A DNA stretch of 64,000 nt from Lactuca virosa (lineage: Eukaryota > Streptophyta > Magnoliopsida > Asterales > Asteraceae), in contig CAKMRJ010003334.1 of NCBI GenBank assembly GCA_928212115.1, forward strand, positions 341,793,508-341,857,507, in the 5' to 3' direction. Position numbers and translations under genes: made by a program. The first letter of the stretch is position 1. Every line of letters begins with the position of its first letter. The notes beneath the pieces were generated by a model. That model was not told where the DNA came from. It worked only from the letters and a program-made list of their open reading frames with translations, and searched no databases. Shown here piece after piece: positions 1-11,025 of this stretch.

Positions 1-1985
1 GACGAGTCAAATGATTGAATGGTCTCGGACTTAATTTTTCCTATCATTTTTCATCTAAAAAGATTTTTGAGCATACATTTATGTTCCTTAGAGTCAATGA
101 AGGTCTCTATATTGTACAGTCCGATTTGTGTAAGCGATGATGGTCTCTTCGGAGGACACTATTGATTCACATTCAGCAATGACCTCATCCTCCTTAATTC
201 AAGGAAGGGTAAGATCATCTGGAATCTTTTTTCCCTATTTCACAAACTTAGGTGTAATTGAGCAATATTGGTATATAAGCGCTTAGCAATTAAACAAAAA
301 AACATTCCTTTGGTTTCAAAACTTTAAATTGTCTCGGTGCAAATAAATAGTTTCATCCCTAGCCCTATTTAACTCCGTCTCCTTCAGCTCAATCCACATC
401 CTTCTCTCCTCACTCTTTGAAGACACCCTGATGAGTTGGTCAGTTAGGTTAGAGTTCGCTAAGCAAGTTTGCATGAGACTACCACTTAAGTTGGAAAATT
501 TAAATTTTAATTCATTTAATTCTTCTTCATAATTCGTTACTGGAACTTTAAGTGATTCAAGGATGGATTGTACCTTTTTGATCAGCCGATCACAGTCGTT
601 GATCTTCTCACTCATGGGCTTGGCTGCAAAGCACTTGTCCTCAGTCAGGTTCGGCTCCTTACTCTCACTTTCAGTTGATCTACCAGTTGTAACCACCAAA
701 CATCTTCCAGCCGAACTTGCATCCCTCGCCACATAAGCTCTTCCATGCGTGGGCTTTCTCACTTCTTCATCCTCAGAATCGGTTGACCAAACTTCAACGC
801 CACCGAACTCATCTTCATCCCCATTTTCCTGTACAATTAAGCATTCATTGAACTGTTAGTTGCCTTCTTTTTCTTGATCTCTTCCAACTTTCGCATGTAG
901 TACGCCTCATCATCTTCACCATCTCTTTTCTCAGCCATCTTTCTCAGCATGCAGTCTTTGGCAAAGTGGTTCTTGCCGTGACAGTAATTGCAGTCGAATC
1001 CAGAGTCTCCTGCAAGCTTGCTCTCTTTCTTGTCGTCATCCTTTTGAGAAGTATTCTTCGCTTCATCTTTCACCTTCTCAGAACTATAACTTCCCTGCCA
1101 GTTTCGGTTCTTGTTGACAGTAAATTTCCTTCGTGCAAACTTCTTTGGATTAGTGACCATCATAGCATATTCTTCGCTTGTAAGGTCACACTCAGACATA
1201 TCCGACTCCTCCTCTTCTTCTGCAAAACTTTTTCCTTTTGAAACAAGGGCCAATGATCCCACACCCGAAACTACCTTCGCCTCCTTGGTTACCACACTTT
1301 CATGGGACTTAAGTATTCCCACAAGTTTCTCTAGTGAGTAAGATTTAAACTGTTCATGTGCTTTCACTGTTGAAACCACAGCCATCCATTCTGGTCTCAA
1401 ACCACTCATGAAGGTTACTTTTTGTTCGATCAACTTCCTTTCTATACCATGCTTGATCATCTTGCTTAGGAGATGATTGAAGCGATCGAAGGTTTGTATC
1501 AATTTCTCTTCTGGTTTCTGTTCGAAAACTCAAAATTCGGAGAGCAGCAAGGTTTGAATAGAGTGTTCTAGATCTTCATCGGTTGAGTAGAGTTCCTTCA
1601 ACCTATCCCAGATTTCTTTAGCCGTCGTATATGGACCAACTAACCGAAAAGTGTCAGATTGCAAAGCGAATCTGATCATTCTCATGGCTTTCATATTACA
1701 TAACAACTTGTCCTTCTCATCCTGCAGCATTTTATCTACGTCCGCCACCAGCTTATTATATTCTTTTTGACTCTTCACAGTCGTGTTCGTTCCAGAGTGA
1801 AAAAACGGCCCAAGCGTGATAGCTTCCCAGATGAGATAAACATTATCTTCAGATCCAACCACATAATCTTCAAAGTGATGCACCCATACTTTATAGTCTT
1901 GTGTGTAAAGAATGGGAACCCTTGTAGTGGATCCAATGTTGTTAGAGATGTTGATGGGATTGGTTTGAGAATCTTCGTGAGACAT
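1..1985 (-). pseudogene. gag: C1 gag, broken by one stop and frameshifts
   Basis: Copia-type capsid polyprotein. The N-terminal part (1,985-1,530) starts at a clear ATG and has the UBN2/retrotransposon gag fold region with a 'TAKEIWDRLKELY'-like segment. An in-frame TGA at 1,530-1,532 separates it from the next part (1,502-837), which carries the zinc knuckle CNYCHGKNHFAKDC (C-X2-C-X4-H-X4-C) followed by acidic and lysine-rich stretches. A frameshift near 830 leads to 762-316, a helical, probably coiled-coil tail containing KPTHG, also present in C5 gag. Degraded similarity to the C5 tail continues below 316 to the window edge (e.g. 'LIAKRLYTN' in a shifted frame). The protein packages element RNA in cytoplasmic particles. 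This copy cannot make a full product. Confidence 0.85.
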
Positions 1986-2160
1986 GGTGAGCCTTTCCTT
2001 AGAACCGCTAGAATCAGACTTGTAAACTTGAGATTAGGGTTTTATCAAACACCAGAGTTACCGTCGACAGGAAGAAGACGACCTCTTTATATTTGACAAA
2101 AGCGGAAACCCTAAAGAATTCTTAATACAGAAGGAATGTGTATAGATCACACAGTCTCCT

Positions 2161-2172
2161 GCTCTGATACCA
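2161..2172 (-). promoter_or_regulatory. C1 primer binding site (initiator tRNA-Met)
   Basis: On the minus strand this reads TGGTATCAGAGC, complementary to the 3' end of initiator tRNA-Met, the usual Copia primer. It lies two bases inside the LTR end at 2,175 and therefore fixes the LTR as the 5' one and the element as minus-strand. Confidence 0.9.
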
Positions 2173-2174
2173 AT

Positions 2175-2483
2175 TGTTAGAACAAAGTTCTAGTAGGATC
2201 GATAGATTCTAAGCAGATAAACAATTAAAGACGCAATTAAGAACACAGGAATGGCTTTAAAGATGTCGAATGATTAAACTTTAACACCTCAGAAGAGCTC
2301 GATTAAGAACTTCGACTGTAGAGGTGTTTATGGTTACAAAAACAATAATAATGATAATCAAGAGCGTATCTAATGCATACATGCATGCACTATTTATAGT
2401 TTAACCCTACAAGATAATCACGGATGGACAGGCCCAATCCGGATATACAAAAAAGCCCATGACGTAACATATAATACCCAACA
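2175..2483 (-). repeat. C1 5' LTR, 309 bp
   Basis: In coding orientation the repeat begins TGTTGGGTATTATATG and ends GTTCTAACA, so it has TG...CA ends. A TATA box (ACTATAAATA) lies on the minus strand at about 2,390-2,400, suitably placed for U3/R. The partner LTR is outside the window, so LTR age cannot be estimated here. Confidence 0.85.
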
Positions 2484-3608
2484 ATCCAATACTCATAACT
2501 TATGAGCACTCATGAATGTTGCAGCAACTCTTGCTATGTCCACTACCTTGGACATCTACAAAACCAACTTCATGACAATCTTGATTCATATTCACTTCCA
2601 ACATATGACCGACTTGGATGATTTGAATAACTTAGTCATTAGTGAAGAATGACCTAGTTATTCTGGAAGTCAAAACATGCAAAGTGAAACACAAGAATAA
2701 TACTAATCCTATATGGCCCCAACACTTTGAGAGTAAATAAAACACCTTTTATCTAAGCACCATATTGATTACTCATTATTCAATGTTTCGATTCATCAAC
2801 TTAATACTTGAATTAAAACAATAGTCATGCCATGCTCCAAGCATGCACACTATTTTTGTCCAAACAATAGCTATGCCATACTCCAAGTATGCACACTATG
2901 TTTGTCTATGATCCTTACTTTGTGAAACAGATCGATTGACAATATTTTAATGATGCTCATTTCACAATCCCAATCCTTACTTTGTAAATGTAAGAATACC
3001 AAATTCTTTCCATTTACCGTAATATGTTAGATTCTAAACTTATATGCAATGATCCCCTTGTAATGACTATCCCCAAGCCACAAAGACTTGGCAACAAACG
3101 TTACAAAGTATTCCAATGGAGATCAATTCCATGGATACGAAGTCTCACATTCAAAGTAAATTCCTTTGAATATCCTTCTTGCATTAAGTTTTCTAATCTT
3201 ACACAGATTTAAAGAATAACTTCCACCTATGGAAACATTTCCATATGCCCATTTTGACTATCACTTGTGAACAAGAGTTGCCTCTTTTCAGAGTATGTCA
3301 ATATGGTCCTATCTCTATACTTCCAACTGTCCATGAGCAACCAATCTTTGGTAAACCTCAGATTGTCCTCGACAATTGCTTAATCGTTTTAGTCATATCC
3401 AATACTAGACCTTTTCTCCTCTTAAGGCCCCCATGCATTTGGAAAATTTAGAAAGGATAAATATTATAGCACATGCAATCGATCCTATACCCGAAGCATA
3501 TGGGACACGATTCATGCTATAAATTTTTTTATTTTCCATGTTCTTACAATTCGAACTATGAAGAGGGATGCCGTAATGATAATTGAATTTTGAGAATGCA
3601 ACATATAT

Positions 3609-3728
3609 AGAATTTCCTTATGTTGAACCATTCCAACATAACATTCATATATATCATTGACTAAAGTTAGAATTTCCTTATGTTGAACCATTCCAACATA
3701 ACATTCACATATATCCTTGACTAAAGTT
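3609..3728. repeat. 60-bp tandem duplication
   Basis: Two adjacent 60-bp units start GAATTTCCTTATGTTGAACC and differ at only about two positions. The duplication lies inside the decayed C2 body and is recent relative to the decay around it. Confidence 0.85.
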
Positions 3729-4059
3729 GATTAAAATCTCAATCTAAGCTTGTAGAATTAGAATGAAGTATAAAATCCTCTCCCTTAATTATAGTAAACA
3801 ACTTTTCAAAACGAATTGAAACTTTTGTTTTCTATAATTAACATTGCTAACTTGTAATATTAATAATCATGCTCCCACTAGCATAATGATTATTATCTTA
3901 CTAGCATAACACTTATGCTCCCACTAGCTTTGACATGTATCCAGGAATCAGCTGGACTTCTAGAAATCAATACTTTATTGACTTTCTTTACCAAAGTTCA
4001 GATTCTTGATACGAGATGCTTTGATAAGATTTTATCAAAATCATACACCATTCCTTAGA

Positions 4060-4330
4060 TAGCTCACTTGTGTGTCTAAACAATTATGAAGAGGGATGTC
4101 GTAATCATAATGTTTAGACCTTTTGCCATTCTCACAAGTCCATGTTAGTGTGTCGGTTAACCACACGCGCTCCACTAATGACTTTGAGAATGCAAATATC
4201 ACAATTGCTATCTACTTAACTCTTAGTGAAAGCGTTTTCTCACCATCATTTTCATGAATCGGAGAGAAACCTTATGACACTTAGATTTTTATGGTGCATG
4301 TGTTCCTATCCATGTGAATTTGTCATAGCC
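4060..4330 (-). other. Second copy of C2-type leader motifs with hairpin
   Basis: This segment repeats, in the same order and strand as the true leader at 6,600-7,030, the box GAAGAGGGATG(C/T)CGTAAT (4,087) and the GGTTAACC hairpin. The hairpin has stems CATTCTCA/TGAGAATG (4,127-4,134 with 4,185-4,192), AAGTC/GACTT (4,136-4,140 with 4,180-4,184) and TTAGTG/CACTAA around the loop. It may derive from a truncated sister copy inserted in C2 or from an internal duplication. Confidence 0.65.
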
Positions 4331-5054
4331 ATAATCACAAGACAAGCTTAGTGACAAATCCAAACTCATATGGACTGAACTTGCTTAATCTTAATTTCTT
4401 GCCACCCGGCAGCACAAGGGCCTACCATCGCTTCCAGGTTGTTATGCAAACAATTGAGAACTTACAGAACTCACAAGCATAGTCAACTTAAACTGGAATG
4501 GGCACAGAAACAGAAATATGTCAACACAATGGGTTACAAACCTCAAGTTGTGGGCTAGTGATTAACAATACTCTTGATTAGTTCTTAAAACTTTCTCAAG
4601 ATCTTTTAAGACTCCCACTGACCTCTTGACATATAAGATTCTCTTGTCAAGAACCATTCCTTGACAAAAAAAATATTCAAGAGTTAGTGCAGATTCTTAT
4701 CAAGTTAAACACTTCATACAATTGGTCTTAGTTGGTCTTTGTTTTATCCAAAAAATCACAACTAACCAACTTCAAATGTACAAGAATAGGAAACATCTTA
4801 CTCTACATTTGACAAGTGTTTTAAACTTTCTAAAGATTATGTCACTCAAGTTACAATCTTAGAGTATGACTCTAAGACTTGATTTTTGGAACGAAGTATG
4901 ATTTATCTTTTGATTTAACCATTTCAACAATTCATGCTTCCTCTCCTTAGCCAAACAAATGCACTAAGGTGTCTTTAGAGGATCAATTGTGATATGGTTT
5001 TTATAATCACTAAGATAATCATAAAACAAGATACTCAAGTACTCTCCCATCTCT

Positions 5055-5434
5055 TCAGATTGGAGAAACTTTTATCTTTCTGCCTAACTTGATTCTTCTT
5101 ATCCGTCCTTCCATACATTGAAACATTTCCAATGTTTCAGAATTACACTTAAACTTGTAAGTATAACCATATTTACTAAACTTTAATAAATCATGATGAA
5201 TAATCTTATCGACCTTTGTGGTGGACCTGGCCAGCGCACAACCTAGTGTACCCAATCCTTCAGTCCTTCACTTGACTCACACATACATCTGAACAAGGAA
5301 TTCGTCTTAATTTCCCAAAAATGAAAATTCTCACTTATCATACAATACAACTTGCATGATTCCAAGTTTCTATCCAACTGAAACTTGGGTGATGAGAATC
5401 TTTCCTTATTTGGTAAATTATGACAATACCACAA
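5055..5434 (-). pseudogene. C2 integrase remnant
   Basis: Two overlapping short frames (5,434-5,243 and 5,255-5,055) retain the pattern of a Copia pre-integrase region and integrase core: the lower one reads SKYGYTYKFKCNSETLEMF...LGRKIK, which lines up with SRYGYIYLIKHKSETLEKF...LGRKIK in C3. The catalytic aspartates and glutamate cannot all be placed. It is a decayed fragment that would have joined element cDNA to chromosomal DNA. Confidence 0.65.
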
Positions 5435-5879
5435 ATGAAAGAATCAAATCCATTTTCCAATATTGCTTATCAATGGAAACATATAAGCAACAATTTTTTT
5501 TCCACAAATGTCATTGTAAGGATACTTAAAATAAATAAAATCAAAAATTTTCTTTTATTTTAAACTTGCGGAAAAATCTTATCCTTACAATGCAAATACA
5601 TATGAAAAACATGTTGTTGTCTATTCCTAAGCAATATATCATAACTCTTAAGTAGCAGCTCAAAATTCTGATCACCGAACCTTGCGATCGAAATCCATCT
5701 TCGCGATCAGAATCAGCATACTCTTTCTTTAGGTTTCCTTTGATTCTTCAAAACATCAAAAGGTAATTACATTACATCATGTATTAAGAATCTCCAAAAG
5801 ATACCTCATAGAGTTATATAATGGACTTTAACCTGAAGCCAAGTCAAACCTTTTTTACTTTTACCATCCTTATGAACTT

Positions 5880-6533
5880 TCAGGTAAATTCGGCAGCTTC
5901 ACAACCAATGCCCCTTCTTTTGGCAAAAGAAACATATGGACTCTTTGGAAATGGTACACTTGATTGTCTCAGACTTAGCCGTTCTCTTTAACATTGGTCA
6001 AATGACTTGACCATGGCCAATCCCTTTCTATTGGGAAGAGAAAGCTTTTCTGGACTTCCAATGTCACCATTGTCAATGTCCAAATAGGTTTGGGAAGTAG
6101 ATCTTCCAATCTATTTTGCTTTACCAAATGCTCCAAATAATTGCTGATTTAGCAGCATCAAGAAAATAGGTAAGATCACTAAGGGTTATGTCGTGATCTG
6201 TCATTAGGGAGTGACTGAAGAACCAAGTCAACAGCCAGCTACCTTGAGACTTCGACACCCGACTCTCCCGGCTTGCCAATATGTGACTTAACCTCCAAGA
6301 TGTAAGCACATATAGTCTTTTCTTGCCAATAGGGATTGAGTGACTTAGAACTTTTCAAGTCTTGAAACTTGTGGGATAGGGAGAATAGTTGTATGTGAAG
6401 CATGATTTCCAGTCCCATTAATGCACAACAAAGGGATTAATCTTTCACCTTGATTGCCATGTGGGATATCATCTTCATTAGGAAGGCTTGTTCCTAAAGA
6501 TTTGGGAAGACCATAGTTGTCTGAAATAGACAT
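5880..6533 (-). pseudogene. gag: C2 gag remnant
   Basis: Decayed gag on the minus strand. The start is probably the ATG at 6,533 (reads MSISDNYG...). The stretch 6,309-6,121 keeps a run ending LTYFLDAAKSAI, typical of the C-terminal half of Copia gag. About 5,895-5,940 encodes a zinc knuckle CFFCQKKGHWL-stop-SC in which the residue expected to be arginine has become TGA. Frames are disrupted between these parts. Confidence 0.7.
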
Positions 6534-6878
6534 TTATGAGGGAGAAATTCAAGTTTAGTTGATTTAAAGTCCTTAATATAACACCCAATATGAAATATTA
6601 AGGCTAGGACCCAACAAACTATTTATAACTGGAAGAGGGATGCCGTAATCCAAGTTACAAAATATTTGAAGGTAGGTAAATGACGATTTACCAATTTCCA
6701 CCATGAAAAACAAAATAAATTATTAAGTTTTAATTTGATTGAAACTCCTAGATCTTTTGAGATTCATTGAACTTTCAATGGCATGTTTAAATCTTGATTG
6801 TGCCCTCTCAAGTTTGTGACTGGGATGCTGAGGATCACACAACAAGGTGTGAATAACCATGCAAATTTACTTGGTACC

Positions 6879-7026
6879 CTTAACTTTATCACATAATTGA
6901 TGTGCCGATTAACCACATGAGCTCCACCAATATATGATAAACATTAAGTTACCCTTTGCCACACATTGTCAGTCCCATGTTAGTGTGCTGGTTAACCACA
7001 CACGCTCCACTAACGACTTAACAAAG
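6879..7026 (-). other. Twin leader hairpins of C2
   Basis: Hairpin A: stem GTTAGTG/CACTAAC (6,979-6,985 with 7,008-7,014), extended by AGTC/GACT, TTGT/ACAA and CCTTTG/CAAAGG outward, enclosing the palindrome GGTTAACC at 6,990-6,997. Hairpin B: stem TTTATCA/TGATAAA (6,885-6,891 with 6,935-6,941) flanked by CTTAA/TTAAG, with a related loop in which the palindrome has decayed to GGTTAATC. C3 carries the counterparts at 20,252-20,399. No function is proven; a dimerisation or packaging signal of the genomic RNA is the natural hypothesis. Confidence 0.7.
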
Positions 7027-8100
7027 GTGCAAAGTGTAATTTCATGGGTTAGCACCTTTTTACATTTTCCTAAGTAACTAAGATTTGGAATTTATAAGTG
7101 TTTAGTTACTTAGTATTTATCATTATACTTTTAATGAAGGGAGAGTTATAGTCCTTATCCTACCCGTTCGGCTAACGGCCCTCCACCAGTCAAGGAAGCG
7201 GTGGGTGAGAGTGGACACCCATTAAACTGCCATTTTATAGGCAGTAACCTTATACCCCCCTTAGAGACTGGCTTCGTGAATGAGGCCTACTAACGGTAAG
7301 ATTGACTTTATCTTATACATATCTATATGATTAAAATTATAATAATAGTATAAGGGTTGAACTTTAAACTTTTAAAATTCTAGGGTTTGATTTGGAATTA
7401 AAATATACATAAGGGGTAAACTTTACAAATTCCAAAACTTGAGGGCAAGTATTGAAACTATTCAAAACTCTTGGATTTTCATAACTTATGAGTTTAATTA
7501 TAGTTTTAAAAACTTTAATGAAGAGACTCTTGAACATCCATAACTTGAGGACAAGTTATGAAGTCCATAAAACTATTTATGAGAAAAAGACTCTTCATTT
7601 TGTAACCTAAAACACTTTTATGAGTTTTAAGATTGATAAATGTGACTTTTCATATAACTTGAGGACAAGTTACAAAAACACATTTTATGAACTACTTTTA
7701 GATCAATTTGGATTGAAAACAACTAAACACATAATTTTTTTCCATTAATCTAAATTAACTCATAAAACAAGGTGACACAGAAAACTTGGTAATTCATAAC
7801 TTGAGGACAAGTTATGGAGTCCATACAATTTCATTAAGATCAAGAATTACACTAACAAACAATTTGCATATAATTCCTATGATCTACCAAAACTCATAAG
7901 CATGAACAATCCATATCAACAATTTTCAAGAATCATATAAACATATATAAAACTTGAAACTTTGATAATAACATTAAAATTGGTTTACCATAATCATTAT
8001 CACATTAAAAAAAAGTTTTTATAAGTCAAAAATAGTTTAAGGTAATGATTTTATACCAATTCCAGCCTTAAAACTCGAAGATATGCTGTCAGGGGGTCCA

Positions 8101-8183
8101 ACTCGTCGAGTGCATGAACCAAATCGACGAGTTGGATGATTTTACACATGGACTCGTCGAGTCCCTCAATGGACTCGGCGAGT
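8101..8183. repeat. Cluster of ACTCG-N-CGAGT palindromes in C2 leader
   Basis: Copies at 8,101-8,111, about 8,123-8,133 (one arm changed), 8,152-8,162 and 8,173-8,183 (centre G). Each is a 5-bp inverted repeat around one central base. The same motif is clustered just inside the primer site of C3 and in the LTR of G1. Confidence 0.9.
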
Positions 8184-8253
8184 CCCCAGCCCAGAATAGC
8201 AAAAACTTCGATTTTCAACAAATATAAGCAAGTATAATTGAAAACAAGCCTAG

Positions 8254-8265
8254 GCTCTGATACCA
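8254..8265 (-). promoter_or_regulatory. C2 primer binding site (initiator tRNA-Met)
   Basis: Reads TGGTATCAGAGC on the minus strand, separated by one base from the LTR end at 8,267, exactly as in C3. Confidence 0.9.
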
Positions 8266-8266
8266 C

Positions 8267-9040
8267 TGTTGGGTTTTAAGCATTCTAACACTCCTAAGGT
8301 GTACATGCAACCCTAAATACCTTGGATCTATGTTTTCTCTATTATACATGCAAATATCAATTTTCCAAGGTATTACACTAACTAGCATAATATGAACAAC
8401 ATGTAATATAAAAACTAGTAGAATTACATACCTCTTCCTTCTAGCTTGATTCCATGGAGCTTAAGAGCCTAGTGCCCCAAGTGTGACACCTCAAATGGTT
8501 CACACAACATCATCAACATTTGAAATAACCATGAGAAGAGATACTTGACTCTTAGAAATTGGCTTGCCCTCTTGTGTATACACTAGTGCCAATTTCACCA
8601 ACCAATGGGGTCTTTATATAGTGTGGCTATTAGGGTTACACCATGTAACTCATGACTTTACCCATTCCTTATGCTCCATGGGTTTTAACCTACATGGAGT
8701 ATCCATGGGTCACCACATGGGTTAAACCCAACATAAGGAATCATAGATCACAAGCCCACATATATAAGAATGAATAATTTACACAATCAATCCCCATATA
8801 TTTAATTAGTCTCTTTTGATCACTAAATTTATTTCAAATTAATTCTTGATCAATACTAATTAAATAATATGATTTCATATTAATATATTAGAACTTATAA
8901 TATATTAATATGTCACAAATATCCTCTTCTCACAAAAGGTTTATCCAAATTGTTCTAATGCCATGCAACCCAAATGGACCATGTCGGGTCTGGTCAAGTA
9001 TATACCAATTATAGTTATGGACTTAGAAACTAATCCAACA
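8267..9040 (-). repeat. C2 5' LTR, 774 bp
   Basis: Coding orientation begins TGTTGGATTAGTTTC and ends AAAACCCAACA. It aligns throughout with the C3 LTRs (for example 'GGTATATACTTGACC' against 'GGTATGTACTTGACC', and the shared AATATATTA-rich stretch). A TATATAAAGACC promoter box lies on the minus strand near 8,611-8,622. The right end abuts the integrase of G1. Confidence 0.85.
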
Positions 9041-9612
9041 ATATCTCCCCATTTCCACACGGGAATGTCTAGCGGCTGCATCTTGCCGTGTGGCCTCTGG
9101 TGCTCGGCCTTGACCTTCCTGCAGGTCAAGCACTGCTCCACGTACCAAGCAACGTCCCGCTTCATGCAGGGCCACCAGTAGTCAGGGCGAAGATCCCGAT
9201 ACATCTTCGTCACCCCAGGATGGATGGAGAACCTCGACTTATGGACCTCATCCATCAGAACCTGCCGTACTCTTCCCCAGTATGGAACCCATACCCTCCC
9301 ATGCAGGGTCAACAACCCTCGGCTATCATAATCAAACGAGGCCACCCGTCCTACAATCCGCTCACACTTCTTATGCTCTTCCTGTAGACCCTCAGTCTGC
9401 GCCTCTCTAATTTGCTCCAGCAATGGAGTAATCACTGTCATCCTCAGACATATATCTCTAATCGGAGCTGCCACCGCTTTGCGGTTCAGGGCGTCGGCCA
9501 CCACATTGGCCTTGCCCAGGTGGTAAAGGATCTCGCAGTCATAATCCTTCACCACATCTAACCACCGACGCCGCCTCATGTTCAGATTTGGTTGATCCAT
9601 GAGGTACCTCAA
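9041..9612 (-). pseudogene. pol: G1 RNase H end and integrase N-terminus
   Basis: The frame begins with the end of the RNase H/connection (DYDCEILYHLGKANVVADAL, where D and the usual 'ALSRK' has become ALNRK) and runs into the HHCC zinc domain of integrase: H..H in HKSRFSIHPG and C..C in CLTCRKVKAEH. It ends at KWGDI, just before the catalytic core would begin, where C2 is inserted. The frame read past 9,041 is C2 LTR sequence and not protein. Integrase would insert element cDNA into chromatin; this copy lacks the catalytic residues. Confidence 0.9.
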
Positions 9613-11025
9613 ACTCTAGTGGTCCGTGTAAATGGTATAACGGACTCTATAAAGGTAATGCCGCCGAATCTTGAGGGTGAAAAACCACAGCCCCCAACTC
9701 TAAATCAAGTGTCGGATAGTTAGCCTCATGAGGCTTCAGCTGCCTCGACACATAAGCTATAACATAACCCCTCTCCATCAGAACTGCACCCATGCCCGTA
9801 ATCGACGCGTCACAATAAACCACGGAGTCATCAACTCCCTCGGGCAGAGTCAAAATCGGTGCCTCACATAACCGCTATTTTAGAGTCTCGAAGGCTGCCT
9901 GCTGCTCAGGCCCCCAACGGAATGTCACTGACGTCTTGGTCAGTCGGGTCAAAGGAACGGCGATCTTGGAGAAATCCTGGATGAATCTCTGGTAATAACC
10001 CGCTAGACCAAGAAAACTCTGAATCTCAGTTGGAGACCTCGGAACGTCCCATTGCATCACGACCTCTATCTTGGCCGGATCGACCAGAATAACCTTCTGG
10101 TTGACGAGATGCCCAAGGGAACGGCACCTTGCGCAACCAGAACTCACACTTGGAGAACTTTGTAAAAAGTCTCTCCCTCCTCAGTGTCTCCAGCACCTCC
10201 CTCAGGTGCTCCTCATGCTGCTCCTGAGTCTTGGAATAGACCAAGATATCATCGATGAAAACTATCACAGACCGATCCAGCATCGGTCTGCACACTCGGT
10301 TCATGAGATCCATGAACGCGGCTGAAGCATTGGTGAACCCAAACGGAATCACCACAAACTCATAATGACCATAGCGAGTCCTAAAAGCCGTCTTATGTAC
10401 ATCCTCCTCTCTGACTCGCATCTGGTGATAACCCGACCGCAGATCAATCTTGGAGAACCAAGATGCTCCATGTAGCTGGTCAAACAAATCATCGATCCTC
10501 GGGAAGGGATAATGGTTCTTCACCGATACCTTATTCAGCTCCCGGTAGTCTATGCACATCTGATGCGAACCATCCTTCTTCTTCACAAAAAGGATCAGTG
10601 CTCCCCATGGTGAACTACTCAGCCTGATAAATCCCTTGTCTAGCAGCTCTTACAGCTGCATAGACAACTCCTGCATCTCGGGAGGAGTCAACCGATATGG
10701 TGCCTTGGCTCTCGGAGCCGCACCAGGGACTAAGTCGATCCTGAACTCAACCTGTCTCTCTGGAGGTATCCCAGGCAAATCCTCTCGGAATACATCCAAG
10801 TACACTCGCACGACCTATACATCATCCACTGTCGCCTTACCCTTATCCCGGGTATCCATCACATAAGCGACATAACCTGCGCAGCCCTACTGAAGGTAAA
10901 GCCTCGCCCTCGCTGCTAAACATAAAACTTGTCCGCGCTGTGGCCTTTCGCCCTGAATCACTAACCCTCCCCCACTAGGAGTACGAACCCTCACTAGCTG
11001 CTGCTCGTAGTCGATCACTGCACCA
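9613..11025 (-). pseudogene. pol: G1 reverse transcriptase and RNase H
   Basis: Reverse transcriptase of the Gypsy type. From right to left: linker with DLPGIPPERQVEF, fingers with KKKDGSHQMCIDYRELN, palm with KIDLRSGYHQMRV, the catalytic box FIDDILVYSK near 10,246-10,259 (the F-I-D-D form of YxDD), and the thumb with HEEHLREVLETL. RNase H follows at about 9,870-9,647 with YCDASITGMGAVL and YVSRQLKPHEANY. Stops or frameshifts occur near 10,890, 10,650, 10,140, 9,870 and 9,645. The residues that form the polymerase active site are intact; the reading frame is not. Confidence 0.9.

Larger units (their letters stand above)
1..2483 (-). mobile_element. C1: Ty1/Copia element, SIRE-like, 5' part
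   Basis: This is the 5' part of a Copia retrotransposon on the minus strand. Reading leftward it shows a 5' LTR, a primer site, a short leader and a long gag that runs off the left edge. The gag organisation (gag domain, one CCHC knuckle, then a long charged tail) matches C5 at the other end of the window, which points to the SIRE clade. It is inserted in the 3' non-coding part of C2: the sequence right of the LTR continues as C2, homologous in reverse to 39,230-39,470. The candidate target duplication (2,484-2,488) cannot be tested because the other end lies outside. Confidence 0.85.
2484..5054 (-). pseudogene. C2 pol remnant and 3' non-coding part
   Basis: No open frame of note survives. 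The stretch 2,484-2,740 is the reverse of the C3 segment just after its pol stop (39,230-39,470), so it is 3' untranslated. Between roughly 3,840 and 5,054 only scattered RT-like pieces can be suspected, for example two ASGS-like spots near 3,870-3,930 where the C3 RT also has KASGS. The stretch also holds a 60-bp tandem duplication, a second copy of leader motifs (see 4,060-4,330), and two near-identical short repeats with ATGCACACTAT around 2,820-2,905. The exact RT and RNase H limits are not readable by eye. Confidence 0.5.
6540..8253 (-). other. C2 5' leader (untranslated)
   Basis: A leader of about 1.7 kb between primer site and gag. From the primer site leftward it holds four 11-bp palindromes (8,101-8,183), an AT-rich stretch with recurring 'ACTTGAGGACAAGTTA' boxes (about 7,550-7,815), a GC-richer block near 7,160-7,270, and two hairpins (6,879-7,026). 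The C3 leader has the same order, so the organisation is conserved within the family. Nothing here looks coding. Confidence 0.75.
2484..9040 (-). mobile_element. C2: Ty1/Copia element, decayed, split by C1
   Basis: Minus-strand Copia element of the same family as C3 (18,591-40,869). Order from the right: 5' LTR, initiator-Met primer site, a 1.7-kb leader, decayed gag and pol, and a 3' non-coding part in which C1 is inserted at 2,483. The leader matches the C3 leader in reverse (the segment with 'CCGTTCGGCTAAC' near 7,165, the hairpins near 6,880-7,025). The element is inserted in the integrase of G1; the first bases of G1 beyond the LTR are ATATC (9,041-9,045), the presumed target duplication. 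Confidence 0.85.

Noticed and set aside
966..1341. Plus-strand open frames of 76-91 codons
   Set aside because: They lie antisense to the C1 gag and have no motif; gag on the other strand explains the sequence.
8963..9387. Plus-strand frames across the integrase region of G1
   Set aside because: Shadows of the minus-strand integrase, which has the HHCC motif and homology to G2.
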